Source of the DNA: Planctomycetaceae bacterium
Lineage (GTDB): Bacteria; Planctomycetota; Planctomycetia; Pirellulales; Pirellulaceae
Reading direction: 5' to 3'
NCBI GenBank assembly: GCA_947463915.1
Contig: CANHVO010000021.1
Location: 1-37,999 of the forward strand
Length of the DNA: 37,999 bases
Shown: piece after piece, positions 16,432 to 24,895 of the stretch
Numbering within the stretch: the stretch's first letter is position 1
How the letters are laid out: the number at the start of each line of letters is the position of its first letter
Translations under genes and position numbers: made by a program
Notes under the pieces: generated by a model
Databases searched by the model: none
The model's input: only the letters and a program-made list of their open reading frames with translations
What the model was told of the DNA's origin: nothing

Positions 16432-17436
16432 CTAATTAACGTTCACGCGTGATCTCAACAATCCTGTCAGTTCATTCGCCATGGTAGTGAGCTCTTCCAA
16501 CGGTTTGGAGCGAAGCTCTGATTCGCTCAATTCCATTTGTTTGAGAATCGATTGGCAAGTTCGAATAACTCCAATCAACTCACCCTTCTGAACGCCTTCC
16601 TCTATTCCCTCCTGACGTCCTTCCTGACGTCCCTCAAGGAAGTACTGTTCTGCAATCGTTGACATTAGCGCTGGTCCTTGGTTTGGAAATGATTGTTTGA
16701 CGGCTTCCATCAGTTCGCGTCGATCCAACTTCGGAGCGGCGCTGATGAGATAAACCAAAAATGCTTTCAGAGGATCCGCATCTCGACCATCGTGAGTGAT
16801 CTCCCGAAACAAATCCACTAACTCCACGAGGTGCGTCCGAATTTGCTCACCCCAAATCCATCTTAGCGTCTGAACCACCACTTGCAAAAAGGGATTGGGA
16901 AACTTTTGCTCCTCCGGAAGTCGGCCCAAATCAAGCAAAAGCGGCGAAAACTGTGGCATATGCCTCTTCAACGCTTCGGGAGCAGCCAGCAAATCGTCTA
17001 GACTTTTAGCGACGTTCCACCTGCTCTCGCCGTGATATACGATAAAAGGCAAGACACATGCCAGCGGCTGACCTTCCCGCAGCAACTGCTCCAAAATTCG
17101 TACAATGTATTTCAGCATCTGAAACGAAGTCAGAGGATCTGGATGACTCTTGTGCTCCATCAAGACATAAACCAGCACCGAATTCGGTTTCGAATCGCCC
17201 GAAGGCGAAGCAAGTAGGGCCTTCTTGGTTGCAACTGAGAACAGCAAATCCGACTGGCTTTCTCGCAACTGGTCGTCGACAAACGATCCTGGAACGATCT
17301 TGATTGTTTCCAGATCGATACAGTTTAGTACCTCAGGCTCTAACTGCGATTCTAGGAAATTGCGGGCAACTTCCATATTCGAGAAGGAATAATGGAAGAA
17401 CCGATTGTGGGGACTTGGTAGCTTCGACTCTTGCAT
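16432..17436 (-). CDS. Rpn-family recombination-promoting nuclease / transposase_31-like protein
   Basis: 334 residues. The N-terminal start PHNRFFHYSFSN is a form of the Rpn opening H-D-x-F-F-K, here with Asn for Asp. The PD-(D/E)xK core is visible as SDLLF (Asp63) and LMEHKSHPD (Glu94-x-Lys96), followed by the helix FQMLKYIVRILEQ. These nucleases cut DNA and raise RecA-independent recombination; they are widespread and often variable. The C-terminal part ends in a Gly-Glu-Arg-Gln repeat (EGRQEGRQEGIEEGVQKGE, near 272-290) typical of the family. It is a single minus-strand gene converging on the ankyrin-SUFU region. Start: the first ATG, upstream of the family's conserved N-terminus. Confidence 0.88.
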   Translation of the reverse strand: MQESKLPSPHNRFFHYSFSNMEVARNFLESQLEPEVLNCIDLETIKIVPGSFVDDQLRESQSDLLFSVATKKALLASPSGDSKPNSVLVYVLMEHKSHPDPLTSFQMLKYIVRILEQLLREGQPLACVLPFIVYHGESRWNVAKSLDDLLAAPEALKRHMPQFSPLLLDLGRLPEEQKFPNPFLQVVVQTLRWIWGEQIRTHLVELVDLFREITHDGRDADPLKAFLVYLISAAPKLDRRELMEAVKQSFPNQGPALMSTIAEQYFLEGRQEGRQEGIEEGVQKGELIGVIRTCQSILKQMELSESELRSKPLEELTTMANELTGLLRSRVNVN

Positions 17437-17644
17437 GATTCGAACATTTTACCAAAGCTCATCGTCGCAATGTTATCTCAGGTCGGTTTGCCGTCACTAA
17501 CTAGCTTGGCCACTTAATTAGCACGCCAAGCATGTTGCGAACTTGGGCACGAGACCCTCGTTCGCTTGGTTTTATGCAATTCGGGTTCTCTGCGATCCTC
17601 GTGTCTCTGTGGTTTATTCCAGTGGCCCACATGTGCTCAAGTCT

Positions 17645-18613
17645 CTACTCGTCTCCGTCAGCACCGGATTGCGTTTGCGAGTATTTCTTTTGATGTCGGA
17701 TGAAGTCGCGAAACTCTTGCGGCCACTGCGTTTCCATCTGGATTGGAGCACCGGTCCGCGGATGAGTGAAGCCGAGCGATTCGGCGTGCAGTGCAAGTCG
17801 GCGACAAGGCCACGCCCAATGTTCCGCTTGTCGGGCTTTGTAGCGGGGGTCACCCAAGATCGGGTAACCAGCTTCTGCGAGTTGAACTCGGATCTGGTTG
17901 CGTCGGCCTGTTTCTAGTCGTACCTCTAAGAACGCAGCATCTCGCCAAACATGCCGTGTCTCGTAATGCGTGATAGCCAACTCACCATGTTCAGCATTGG
18001 GAACCGAATAGCGATTGAGATCGGCATCGGTGGCCAAGTAGCTTCGCAATTCATGATTTGCTGGTTTTGGAATGCCAGCAACGATGGCGACGTACTTGCG
18101 TTGCGGTTTCCTCATCGCGAACTGATCTCGAATCGCTTCAGCCATTTCCAGCGATTTCGCCACAACAAGAACACCCGATACACCGCGATCCAATCGGTGC
18201 ACACAGAAGGCTCGTGCGCCAGGAACTGTTTTTTGAAATTGACGCTCGACCAAGGACATGAGCGTGTGAGGCTCTCGATGCCGGGTAGGCACCGTCAAGA
18301 GATTGGCCGGTTTGTTCACGATCGCCAAATCATCATCGTCATAGAGGAACTCAACCGATCGACTGGACGATTTGTTTTTGGATTGTACCGGCGCTAAGAT
18401 CGGCTGGGGAACGATATCGACTCCGATGAGATCGTCCACTTCGACGACCAAAAATGCCTGGCGTTTGACCCGGCCATTGACGGTCACAAAGCCTTCTTCG
18501 ATAAGTGGCCCAACTTGGGCACGGGGAATCTTGAAGAGATTTTGGAGGATATTCGAGAGCTGACGCGCCGGCTGAGGGATGCTGGCGGGGACTTTTGCAG
18601 TTTTTTGAGACAT
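17645..18613 (-). CDS. RluA-family 23S rRNA pseudouridine synthase with S4 domain
   Basis: 322 residues. An S4 RNA-binding domain (about 16-70: LSNILQNLF...LIEEGFVTVNGRV) precedes the catalytic domain. The RluA signature HRLDRGVSGVLVVAKS (139-154) carries the catalytic Asp142; LETGRRNQIRVQLAEAGYPILGDP comes later. This architecture matches RluC/RluD, which isomerise uridines in 23S rRNA; the exact site cannot be assigned. Residues 75-88 form a Lys/Ser-rich linker and the C-terminal tail (QSGADGDE) is acidic. It is transcribed alone, divergent from the broken DUF4058 gene across 177 bases. Confidence 0.93.
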   Translation of the reverse strand: MSQKTAKVPASIPQPARQLSNILQNLFKIPRAQVGPLIEEGFVTVNGRVKRQAFLVVEVDDLIGVDIVPQPILAPVQSKNKSSSRSVEFLYDDDDLAIVNKPANLLTVPTRHREPHTLMSLVERQFQKTVPGARAFCVHRLDRGVSGVLVVAKSLEMAEAIRDQFAMRKPQRKYVAIVAGIPKPANHELRSYLATDADLNRYSVPNAEHGELAITHYETRHVWRDAAFLEVRLETGRRNQIRVQLAEAGYPILGDPRYKARQAEHWAWPCRRLALHAESLGFTHPRTGAPIQMETQWPQEFRDFIRHQKKYSQTQSGADGDE

Positions 18614-18718
18614 AGACCGCTATTGGAATCACTCTGCTTTGCGCATTCAAGGCTTTTTACGTATTACCTCAACGAGTTTGCAGGTTTTAGCAGTGCTGTG
18701 TCACCACAATCTGGTTAA

Positions 18719-18748
18719 TTGAGCGTTGCTAAGCTCTTGAGCTATAAT
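18719..18748 (+). promoter_or_regulatory. Promoter upstream of the DUF4058 pseudogene
   Basis: TTGAGC (18719-18724), an 18-base spacer and a perfect TATAAT (18743-18748). A good ribosome site AAGGAG follows seven bases before ATG 18791. The control region therefore looks intact although the gene is broken. Confidence 0.6.
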
Positions 18749-18790
18749 CGAGGAGCCCTTGCACCGGTTTTTCAGCTTAAGGAGTAAACC

Positions 18791-19567
18791 ATGCCCTCGC
18801 CGTTTCCCGGAATGAATCCCTATTTGGAACAGCCCACAATGTGGGAGGATTTCCACAATCGATTCATGACCCATGCAGGTGAATCACTGGCAGCCCAAGT
18901 TCGTCCAAATTTTTTTGTGAAGCTGGAGGAGCGCGTATTCATTCACGAACCGACTTCCGAAGAAAGAGGCAAATTTCTCGGAAAGCCCGATATTGCCTTG
19001 TTCGACTCTGGACTGGCGAGCGATATGCCAGTCACGGTCGCGGCTCCCGCCATCAATAAAGTCTAATCCATCATGGTCTCCATCACCGATATCGACATCG
19101 AACGACATTCCTACATTGAAATCCGAGATCGAAAGGATCGGCAGTTGGTCACGATGATCGAGGTCTTGAGCCCTAGTAATAAACGCTACGGCCCAAATCG
19201 CGAACAATATATTATGAAACGTTCGGCGTTGACCTACAGCACCACTTCCATCGTGGAGATTGATCTGCTGAGAGGTGGACCACGCTTGCCATTCCTGGAT
19301 TTGCCAGAATGCGATTATTGTGTCACGGTTTTTCGAAAACCGAAAACGCCAAAAGCGGAAGCATGGCCCATCGGTCTGCGCGATGAGTTGCCTGTGATCC
19401 CAATTCCGCTGAAGGGAGATTTTCCTGACGCTTCATTGGATCTCAAGGCATTGCTCAATAGGGTGTATGACGCGGCCGGCTACGAAGACTACTTGTACGA
19501 GTCACCTCCCGAACCGCCATCAAGCGAGTCCGACGCAAGCTGGGCAGCGTCGATTCTCGCGTCTTGA
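18791..19567 (+). pseudogene. DUF4058 family protein interrupted by an in-frame stop
   Basis: The first part, 91 codons, opens with the family signature MPSPFPGMNPYLEQP and ends at TAA 19064-19066. The same frame resumes directly (S-I-M from 19067; ATG 19073) and runs 164 codons to 19567 with the rest of the family: YIEIRDRKDRQLVTMIEVLS, SNKRYGPNREQYI, VEIDLLRGG and DYCVTVFRKP. There is no frameshift, so one base change to TAA explains the break. Restart at ATG 19073 could give a C-terminal fragment. DUF4058 has no known function and is abundant in planctomycetes and cyanobacteria. The family is usually about 250-260 residues; joined, this is 258 codons. A sequencing error is the alternative explanation. 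Confidence 0.85.
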
Positions 19568-19597
19568 GGCTTGCGGTAGGCGAAGAAACGCCATAGC
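19568..19597 (+). repeat. Repeat head motif directly after the DUF4058 stop
   Basis: It starts at the first base after the TGA (GGCTTGCGGTAGGCGAAG...CCATAGCA) and leads into the family A arm. It corresponds to the heads at 6214-6243, 19622-19649 and 29550-29581. Confidence 0.5.
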
Positions 19598-19766
19598 ACG
19601 ACGCGCAAGCTAGTGAGCTTAGGCGAGCGGCAGGCGGAAAAATACCGTAGCTGGTTCGCCAGAATTCAGAACGTCCTGAATTCTGGCGAATCCAGCTACG
19701 AATCGCGGTTTGTTTTTTCCTGCCACTTACCTTACTACCTAATTCACTAGCTTGCGCGTCGTGCTA
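19594..19766. repeat. Family A palindrome copy 2, split by another repeat
   Basis: Outer arms TAGCACGACGCG...TAGTGA (19594-19616) and the exact reverse complement (19744-19766) match the 61-bp element at 6158-6218. Here they are 127 bases apart, because a second head (19622-19649) and a complete family C palindrome (19647-19699) sit inside. It fills the convergent gap between DUF4058 and the DUF6513 gene. Confidence 0.85.
19647..19699. repeat. GTAG-type palindrome, family C copy 2, nested in family A
   Basis: A 53-bp inverted repeat starting GTAGCTGGTTCGCCAGAATT and ending CCAGCTAC. Same family as 11089-11142 (shared GTAGCTGG and AGAATTCAG, variable bases between). It is preceded by its own head motif GGCGAGCGGCAGGCGG. 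Confidence 0.85.
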
Positions 19767-19781
19767 GTGTTGCCTCATCCA

Positions 19782-21200
19782 CTACTCCTTCTTTCGCGAA
19801 TTCGACTTCCGAGCCAATCGATGATGTCTTTCTTCGCGAGTGTGCATACCCCATCGCAACGATTCGTCTTGTTCGTACCGTTTCCCAAGTGTCAAGGCCG
19901 TGAGAGCCTTCGCCAGTTCGAAACCCAAATAGAACGCATGCGATTGGTCGACGTTTCTTGACTCAGGCAAGCCCATGAGTTCTTCCATCATGTCAAACGG
20001 ATCGGTTCCGCGAATGTGAACACCCGCGCTGATCAAATGCAATTGCTGGTCGTCGATGAGGATTCGATAGTTGTTGTCCTTGATGTTCGAGACCAAGCTC
20101 TCGATCGAATCGGCAGAGAAGTTTGCTCGCGATGGATCTCGCAGCATCACCAATCGCTCCTCAAAATGCTTCGGTGGTATTTTGTGACGAACCGCATAGT
20201 TGACGAGCCGCCGCGCTAGATCGCATTCCTTAACGCTAGACTGAGCCCAGGATATCACTTGTGTGGTCAGCACGCTTCCAATTTGTTGTTCTTCGCAAAA
20301 GCCGAGGAGCATGGTGTTCAAGCCAGCCGAATCGCAATCGGTCAGCTCAGTCAAATTCCCAATCCCCATCATCATGGCGGCTTCGGGAAACATGGCTCGC
20401 GTCTTGAGATAGCGGCCTAACGATACTGCAAAACCACAACCAATCGGTTCCAAAATGGGATCAAGTCGAAACGGGACGTTGCTTTTGGCAAGGAACTCAA
20501 CCGTCTCAAGCAAACCAGGTTCAAACTCCGATGTTTCGTCGGGCACCACGACCACTTCGCATCCCCATTCCATTGCAGCGTGACGGTTCGTTTTGTTAAC
20601 TGATAGTACTAATGTCGCCCCAGCAGCAACAGCAGTGGATGCTTCCCATGTGTCAAAGGTATCAATCGAAAGCGCGATCCCTAAGTCTTTGAGCGCCTTA
20701 ACCGCATCGGTGACTTGTGACCAACGAAAGCCAGGCTCACAGCCTAGATCAATTCGATCAGCCCCATCGCTTACGAGTTGCCTCGCTTGAGCAATAAGAG
20801 CTTCTAGCGAAAGTCTCGGCGCATAGTTGATTTCCGCAATTATTTCAATCGAGTGTTGTCCATAGTCATCTCCTTTGAATCGCTTTCGACCAAACAAGAT
20901 GGGTAAGTCACGAACATCTTTTGGCCCACATTCAATTGGCGTTGATACAGCGGATCGAATCTCATCGATTCCTGTTTGAAGATAGCCAGGAAGAACCACT
21001 CGCGTTGCTTGTTCTGGTATGCGCATATGCTTGAGCAACCACTGAGGCGTCATAAGCGCTGCAACCGTGATAGGCAACACGTCGATGGTGTATTCGAATC
21101 CTTGCTTGATCGCGATCGATGCAACAATCTCACGCAGCGCAGGTTCAGCAAGCTTACCTGTCACGAAGTGAATCGACTCTGGCTGCTTGTCCGAACTCAT
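19782..21200 (-). CDS. DUF6513 / dihydropteroate-synthase-like pterin-binding protein
   Basis: 472 residues. The N-terminal part (SIHFVTGKLAEPALREIV, to about 125) is the DUF6513 region. A TIM-barrel pterin-binding domain follows: EIIAEINYAPRLS (near 119-131), DGADRIDLGCEPG (around 146-158) and LSIDTFDTWEA (near 177-187), matching dihydropteroate synthase strand motifs. The protein is much longer than a folate DHPS. Proteins of this layout occur with tetrahydromethanopterin-linked C1 genes in methylotrophs and planctomycetes, where a DHPS-like enzyme is thought to join the pterin to the ribofuranosyl-aniline moiety; that assignment here is by similarity only. The gene is isolated, with no other C1 gene in the window. 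It converges on the DUF4058 pseudogene. Confidence 0.8.
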   Translation of the reverse strand: MSSDKQPESIHFVTGKLAEPALREIVASIAIKQGFEYTIDVLPITVAALMTPQWLLKHMRIPEQATRVVLPGYLQTGIDEIRSAVSTPIECGPKDVRDLPILFGRKRFKGDDYGQHSIEIIAEINYAPRLSLEALIAQARQLVSDGADRIDLGCEPGFRWSQVTDAVKALKDLGIALSIDTFDTWEASTAVAAGATLVLSVNKTNRHAAMEWGCEVVVVPDETSEFEPGLLETVEFLAKSNVPFRLDPILEPIGCGFAVSLGRYLKTRAMFPEAAMMMGIGNLTELTDCDSAGLNTMLLGFCEEQQIGSVLTTQVISWAQSSVKECDLARRLVNYAVRHKIPPKHFEERLVMLRDPSRANFSADSIESLVSNIKDNNYRILIDDQQLHLISAGVHIRGTDPFDMMEELMGLPESRNVDQSHAFYLGFELAKALTALTLGKRYEQDESLRWGMHTREERHHRLARKSNSRKKE

Positions 21201-21256
21201 GCGCGCTTTCTTGGATCATGTTAGAATAACTTTTGGGGGTGAAGCCGTTTTACCAC

Positions 21257-21284
21257 TTGACCCGTGCCCTACAAATACTAGAAC
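21257..21284 (+). promoter_or_regulatory. Candidate promoter for a short terminated RNA
   Basis: TTGACC (21257-21262), a 16-base spacer and TAGAAC (21279-21284), just upstream of the hairpin RNA at about 21292. The -10 is imperfect. Confidence 0.4.
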
Positions 21285-21291
21285 ATAAACA

Positions 21292-21361
21292 TAACGAGAA
21301 GCCCAATGAGCTCGTAGTCATGATGACTCGAATTCGTGGCCGGTGCTTCTCGTTTTTTTTT
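21292..21361 (+). ncRNA. Candidate small RNA or attenuator leader ending in an intrinsic terminator
   Basis: ACGAGAAGC (21294-21302) pairs perfectly with GCTTCTCGT (21345-21353), and the latter runs straight into nine T (21353-21361), the clearest intrinsic terminator in the window. The 42-base interior has its own stem (AGTCAT/ATGACT around 21316-21328). With a promoter candidate just upstream, the likely product is about 70 nt. It ends 21 bases before the RluA-like start at 21383, so it could be an attenuator of that gene, a stable small RNA, or both. No known riboswitch family was recognised. Confidence 0.5.
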
Positions 21362-21382
21362 GCCCTGACTGCATCGTCGATT

Positions 21383-22069
21383 ATGATCGAAATTCTACAC
21401 GAGAACGCTTGGTTCTTGGTCATCAACAAACCTTGCGGCATTCTCACGCAAGCCGTTCCCGGTATCGAGAGCGTGCACACAACGCTTGTGAAACAACTGC
21501 AAGAGCGCGATCCAGTCTCTCCCACACCGTTCATCGGAATACCGCACCGGCTCGACCGCGTCACTTCAGGAGCGATGGTAGTCGCGAGAAATCAACGTGC
21601 ATTAAAACGGTTGAGCGACCAGTTTGCATCTCGAAAAGTGAACAAGATCTATCATGCAATCGTTCCCAATATGAATGAATCTGCGGAAACGAGATGGACG
21701 GATTGGATGCGAAAGGTTCCAGATGAGGCCCGTGCAGAATTGGTAAACGCATCCGATCCAGATGCCAAACAAGCGATTTTGCGATTCCATGTGGTTCAAC
21801 GCAATGTATTGGGCGAGTTGCCGGTCAGCTTGGTCGAAATTGAATTGGAAACAGGACGGATGCATCAGATTCGGCTTCAGTTTGCCTCTCACGGCTACCC
21901 GATCCTGGGGGATATTCTTTACGGAAGCGCGGTCAAGTGGTTGGGGGCCGTCCCAGGCGAACGCGAGTCTCCGATTGCTTTGCACGCGAGAAAAATCGAG
22001 TTTCGACATCCGCAAAACGCGGAGCTTGTTTCGGTAATTGCGCCATACCCAGCGGGTTGGCCAAGCTGA
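21383..22069 (+). CDS. RluA-family pseudouridine synthase without S4 domain
   Basis: 228 residues from ATG 21383, where the fold begins (MIEILHENAWFLVINKPCGI). The frame is open back to 21233, but that extension would be translated from the small-RNA/terminator region and shows no homology-like composition. The signature PHRLDRVTSGAMVVARN (54-70) has the catalytic Asp58; LETGRMHQIRLQFASHGYPI follows. Compact members of this kind include RluA and TruC types that modify rRNA or tRNA; which one applies here is not clear. A second RluA-family gene lies 3 kb away. The gene starts 21 bases after an intrinsic terminator, which suggests regulation by read-through. Confidence 0.88.
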   Translation: MIEILHENAWFLVINKPCGILTQAVPGIESVHTTLVKQLQERDPVSPTPFIGIPHRLDRVTSGAMVVARNQRALKRLSDQFASRKVNKIYHAIVPNMNESAETRWTDWMRKVPDEARAELVNASDPDAKQAILRFHVVQRNVLGELPVSLVEIELETGRMHQIRLQFASHGYPILGDILYGSAVKWLGAVPGERESPIALHARKIEFRHPQNAELVSVIAPYPAGWPS

Positions 22070-22076
22070 GATTAAA

Positions 22077-22142
22077 GTAGCAGGCACGCTCCGTGTGCTG
22101 TAGCTGAATCTTGGCGGACGGCACATGGAATGTGCCTGCTAC
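22077..22142. repeat. GTAG-type palindrome, family D
   Basis: A 66-bp inverted repeat starting GTAGCAGGCACGCTCCGTGT and ending ...GTGCCTGCTAC; about 20 of 24 arm bases pair. It starts seven bases after the RluA-like stop and ends two bases before the MoeA stop, so it occupies nearly the whole convergent gap. Confidence 0.85.
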
Positions 22143-22144
22143 CT

Positions 22145-23341
22145 TTACCAAGCGTAGAACTTACGCGTTCCGACGGCTTGGTTGTTGGGTGGTATTTCGA
22201 CGAAGCCATCGGATTGGATTAGCGACGCAATATCGCCGGAGCCTTGGCTGGTTACCAACGACAATCGCCCCTCTTGGCTCAACGATACGAGGCGAAACCA
22301 AGTCAAGTCGATGGTCTTGGCATCGTTGGACTCAAGCGGCATCAATGGCACAGGCGCTGGTCTTGTAAAACCACCCATGTGCCTTATCAATTCCAATGCA
22401 AAGCGACGAAACGTGACCGCTACGCTTAGCGGATTTCCAGGTAGCCCGAGAATCAGTTGCCCTCGCGGCCCATAAGCACCTAACATTGGTCGGCCTGGTC
22501 TTATTGGAATTCGATGAAAGACAACTTGCCCGCCGACCGAACGTATCGAATCGGGGACATAGTCCGTATCCCCCATCGATACCCCCCCAGTTAGCAATAG
22601 CACATCGCACTGGGCAAGCGAGTCATGAATGGCCCGTTCGGTTTCTGCTCGTTGGTCCGAAACCTTAGATCGCTGAGTTTGGAGCCACGCTTGGTTCTCG
22701 AGCATGGATTCGAGAAACGGACCGTTGGAATCGCGGATTTGCCAAGGTTCTATTCTTTCTCCGAATTCGATCAGCTCATCACCCGTATTGATAATGTGGA
22801 CGCGTACTTTTTTGAACACCTCAATCGTGTTTTCCGCCAAGAAAGTCATGGTCCCTGCAAACCTGCTCGGCGTCAGTAAGGAACCGCGTGGAATAACCGT
22901 ATCCCCTTGTCTCGCGTTCTCACCTTGGCGTCGAATGTTGAGACCAAGTGCAATCGATTCTTTCGTCACTTGGATGGTCACCTGAGCAGCGGACTCATTG
23001 CAGTCTTCCCGCCGAACAACACAGTCTGCTTGCGAGGGTACTGGTCCACCAGTAAAGACTCGAACGGCGGATTTCGGTGCCAGTTGTTGAGGGGCGGAGC
23101 CTGCCGTGGCGGTAGCGAACACAGGGAGAGGATTGCCATCGATATCCGCCAATCGCACGGCATATCCATCCATAGCGGAGACATCGGTAGCAGGACTATC
23201 GCGAAATGCCTGAACGTTTTGGGCTACGACACGTCCGGAGGACTGAATGGCCGCGAGCTGTTCGGCACCGACAACTTGCAAGTGTGATTTTAACTGATCC
23301 ATCTTGGCGGAGATGAGATCGATTTGGGGGAGAGATTGCAT
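22145..23341 (-). CDS. moeA: Molybdopterin molybdenumtransferase MoeA
   Basis: 398 residues from ATG 23341. The enzyme inserts molybdate into adenylylated molybdopterin in the last step of molybdenum cofactor synthesis, in the cytosol. Signatures: SATDVSAMDGYAVR-like block (DSPATDVSAMDGYAVRLAD, 48-66), VFTGGPVPSQADCVVRRED (95-113), NTGDELIEFGE, LLLTGGVSMGDTDYVPDSI (gephyrin E/MogA-like site) and RPGRPMLGAYG...LGLPGNPLSVAV. Length matches E. coli MoeA (about 411). The frame is open 27 codons further from a TTG at 23422, but that extension runs through the terminator hairpin of the upstream gene, so ATG 23341 is preferred. No other Moco gene is visible here. Confidence 0.95.
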   Translation of the reverse strand: MQSLPQIDLISAKMDQLKSHLQVVGAEQLAAIQSSGRVVAQNVQAFRDSPATDVSAMDGYAVRLADIDGNPLPVFATATAGSAPQQLAPKSAVRVFTGGPVPSQADCVVRREDCNESAAQVTIQVTKESIALGLNIRRQGENARQGDTVIPRGSLLTPSRFAGTMTFLAENTIEVFKKVRVHIINTGDELIEFGERIEPWQIRDSNGPFLESMLENQAWLQTQRSKVSDQRAETERAIHDSLAQCDVLLLTGGVSMGDTDYVPDSIRSVGGQVVFHRIPIRPGRPMLGAYGPRGQLILGLPGNPLSVAVTFRRFALELIRHMGGFTRPAPVPLMPLESNDAKTIDLTWFRLVSLSQEGRLSLVTSQGSGDIASLIQSDGFVEIPPNNQAVGTRKFYAW

Positions 23342-23362
23342 GCGAATGTTGGTTAAAAGACG

Positions 23363-23391
23363 AACACCCGCTGGATGGACCAGCGGGTGTT
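23363..23391 (-). terminator. Intrinsic terminator of the Cys-rich protein gene
   Basis: A perfect 12-bp stem, AACACCCGCTGG with CCAGCGGGTGTT, around a 5-base loop, followed on the minus strand by CGTCTTTT. It lies 47 bases after the Cys-rich gene stop and just before the MoeA start. Confidence 0.8.
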
Positions 23392-23437
23392 TTGTGATTC
23401 GGCGGAGAAACTTCCGCTGCAATGATTCTAGCGAAGT

Positions 23438-24673
23438 TTATTTCGTAATGTTGGTGGTTTCTTCGCCTTCGCACGTGAGCTCAGCCTTGGGCAGTTGTGC
23501 CGTTGGCACGTAGGGTTGAATACCGACGTAGCTTTGTGCAAACGGTACGGGTGAACGTCGCAGGAGCGCGATTTGTCGACGAATATTCGAAAGGTCCTCT
23601 TGGATGGTCTTCACCGCATTTGTGCTTGGTGCTTTGGAAGATGTAGCATCGAGAGCGGCAAGTTTCACAACTAACTCTGCTCGTTCCATCACGCTTGCCG
23701 TGAGAGCTTCTGACATTTGGTTGCGTGCTTCAGCGACAGCGAGTTGGGTTGCAAGTGTAGCATTTCGATGGGCCAGGGACTGGAGCTTGTCCATTGATGC
23801 TTGTCGCTCATCCATCAACTGGCTAGTCATATCTAAACGGGTCGAAAGCTCCGTGTTGGCCACCAACAAGTCAACAACCGTGGTCACTGGCAACGAAATA
23901 CTCACGTTCCCTAAACCGCTGCTTCGAAGGATCGAAGAGGCTTGGGTTTCGGTGTTACCCTCCCCGTAGAGAGCGATGTCAACACCTGGCGGTGGCGGTG
24001 GAGCCAGAGGCAGAACGAGAATTTGCTCGGATTCTTCTTCTGCCACCGCGTTCATTTCCTGCGTCTTGTCGCATGCGGTTCCTGTGACAGGCTCGTCCTT
24101 AACGTCGTAGCATTTGTTACCTGAACAGATCCGATGCCCGCAAATGATGACATCGTGTACGAGTTCGCCAAGCTGGATTCTTGGAATTTGCTGAGTGAAC
24201 CGCATCGGTTTGGCGATGGGGGAGGAAACCTCGGACTTGCCGGCGTTTGGCTCAATCTTGTGTAGATCAACACGTGGAAGATCGTTGGCGGCCGGTTCGG
24301 AATCTCCGTAATGGACAGCAAATCCTACGGAAAACCGCGGGCTTTTGGAAAGCCATTCGCTAACAAAAGCTGCGATGCCGTTTTTGGAAGGAGCCTGCTG
24401 CAGCTCCAGAACGGTATTGTCAGCAACATTACAATTACCATCGATGCATTTGCTATCGGCGCATTTGCTATCGGTGCATTTAGCAACTTCGCAAACTTGG
24501 CCATCGCAACAGACCCCGTCTACGCACGGGCATTTGGCTGCGGCCTCTGCTCGACACTCCTTGCTTGCACAAGGAGATTTGGGATCCGAATCGTCGCCAG
24601 AAGCGACTGAAATCGTTCCGAAACTGGCTGCCAAAGCAACCAAAAATGCTTTGAATTTTGACGCTGCGTCCAT
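23438..24673 (-). CDS. Exported Cys-rich protein with coiled-coil C-terminal half, unknown function
   Basis: 411 residues from ATG 24673, chosen because GGAG lies eight bases upstream and a signal peptide follows at once (MDAASKFKAFLVALAASFGT). The mature N-terminus carries 11 Cys within residues 35-81; the last five are spaced exactly five apart (C-x4 units such as CTDSK, CADSK), and 15-bp repeats in the DNA encode part of this. Two further Cys pairs lie in the middle (CGHRICSGNKC). A Pro run (APPPPPG) separates a helical, Leu/Met/Ala-rich region that looks coiled-coil (TELSTRLDMTSQLMDERQAS onward). No known catalytic site. The Cys ladder could bind metal or form disulfide links in the envelope. 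It has its own intrinsic terminator. Confidence 0.78.
   Translation of the reverse strand: MDAASKFKAFLVALAASFGTISVASGDDSDPKSPCASKECRAEAAAKCPCVDGVCCDGQVCEVAKCTDSKCADSKCIDGNCNVADNTVLELQQAPSKNGIAAFVSEWLSKSPRFSVGFAVHYGDSEPAANDLPRVDLHKIEPNAGKSEVSSPIAKPMRFTQQIPRIQLGELVHDVIICGHRICSGNKCYDVKDEPVTGTACDKTQEMNAVAEEESEQILVLPLAPPPPPGVDIALYGEGNTETQASSILRSSGLGNVSISLPVTTVVDLLVANTELSTRLDMTSQLMDERQASMDKLQSLAHRNATLATQLAVAEARNQMSEALTASVMERAELVVKLAALDATSSKAPSTNAVKTIQEDLSNIRRQIALLRRSPVPFAQSYVGIQPYVPTAQLPKAELTCEGEETTNITK
24446..24490. repeat. 15-bp tandem repeat within the Cys-rich gene
   Basis: Three 15-bp units (GCATTTGCTATCGGC, then two increasingly altered copies) encode the C-x4-C ladder of the Cys-rich protein. 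This is expansion in multiples of five codons. Confidence 0.7.
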
Positions 24674-24895
24674 GCTCGCATCTCCGAAAAAGTCGATTGA
24701 CTTAAGGGGTGTTGTCGGGATTAGCAATGTGCTCCCGCTCTATCGCCAAACTTTAGCCAATTCCGGAAAAAGATTAAAGATCGAAATGGAAACGGAATTG
24801 CTTCGCAGAACAGTCTACAAACCGGAGCCAATCCCGGCTATCATCGATTCCTTAGTAATTTGCTCTGAAATCGAATCTTCCGTACCCAATATCCT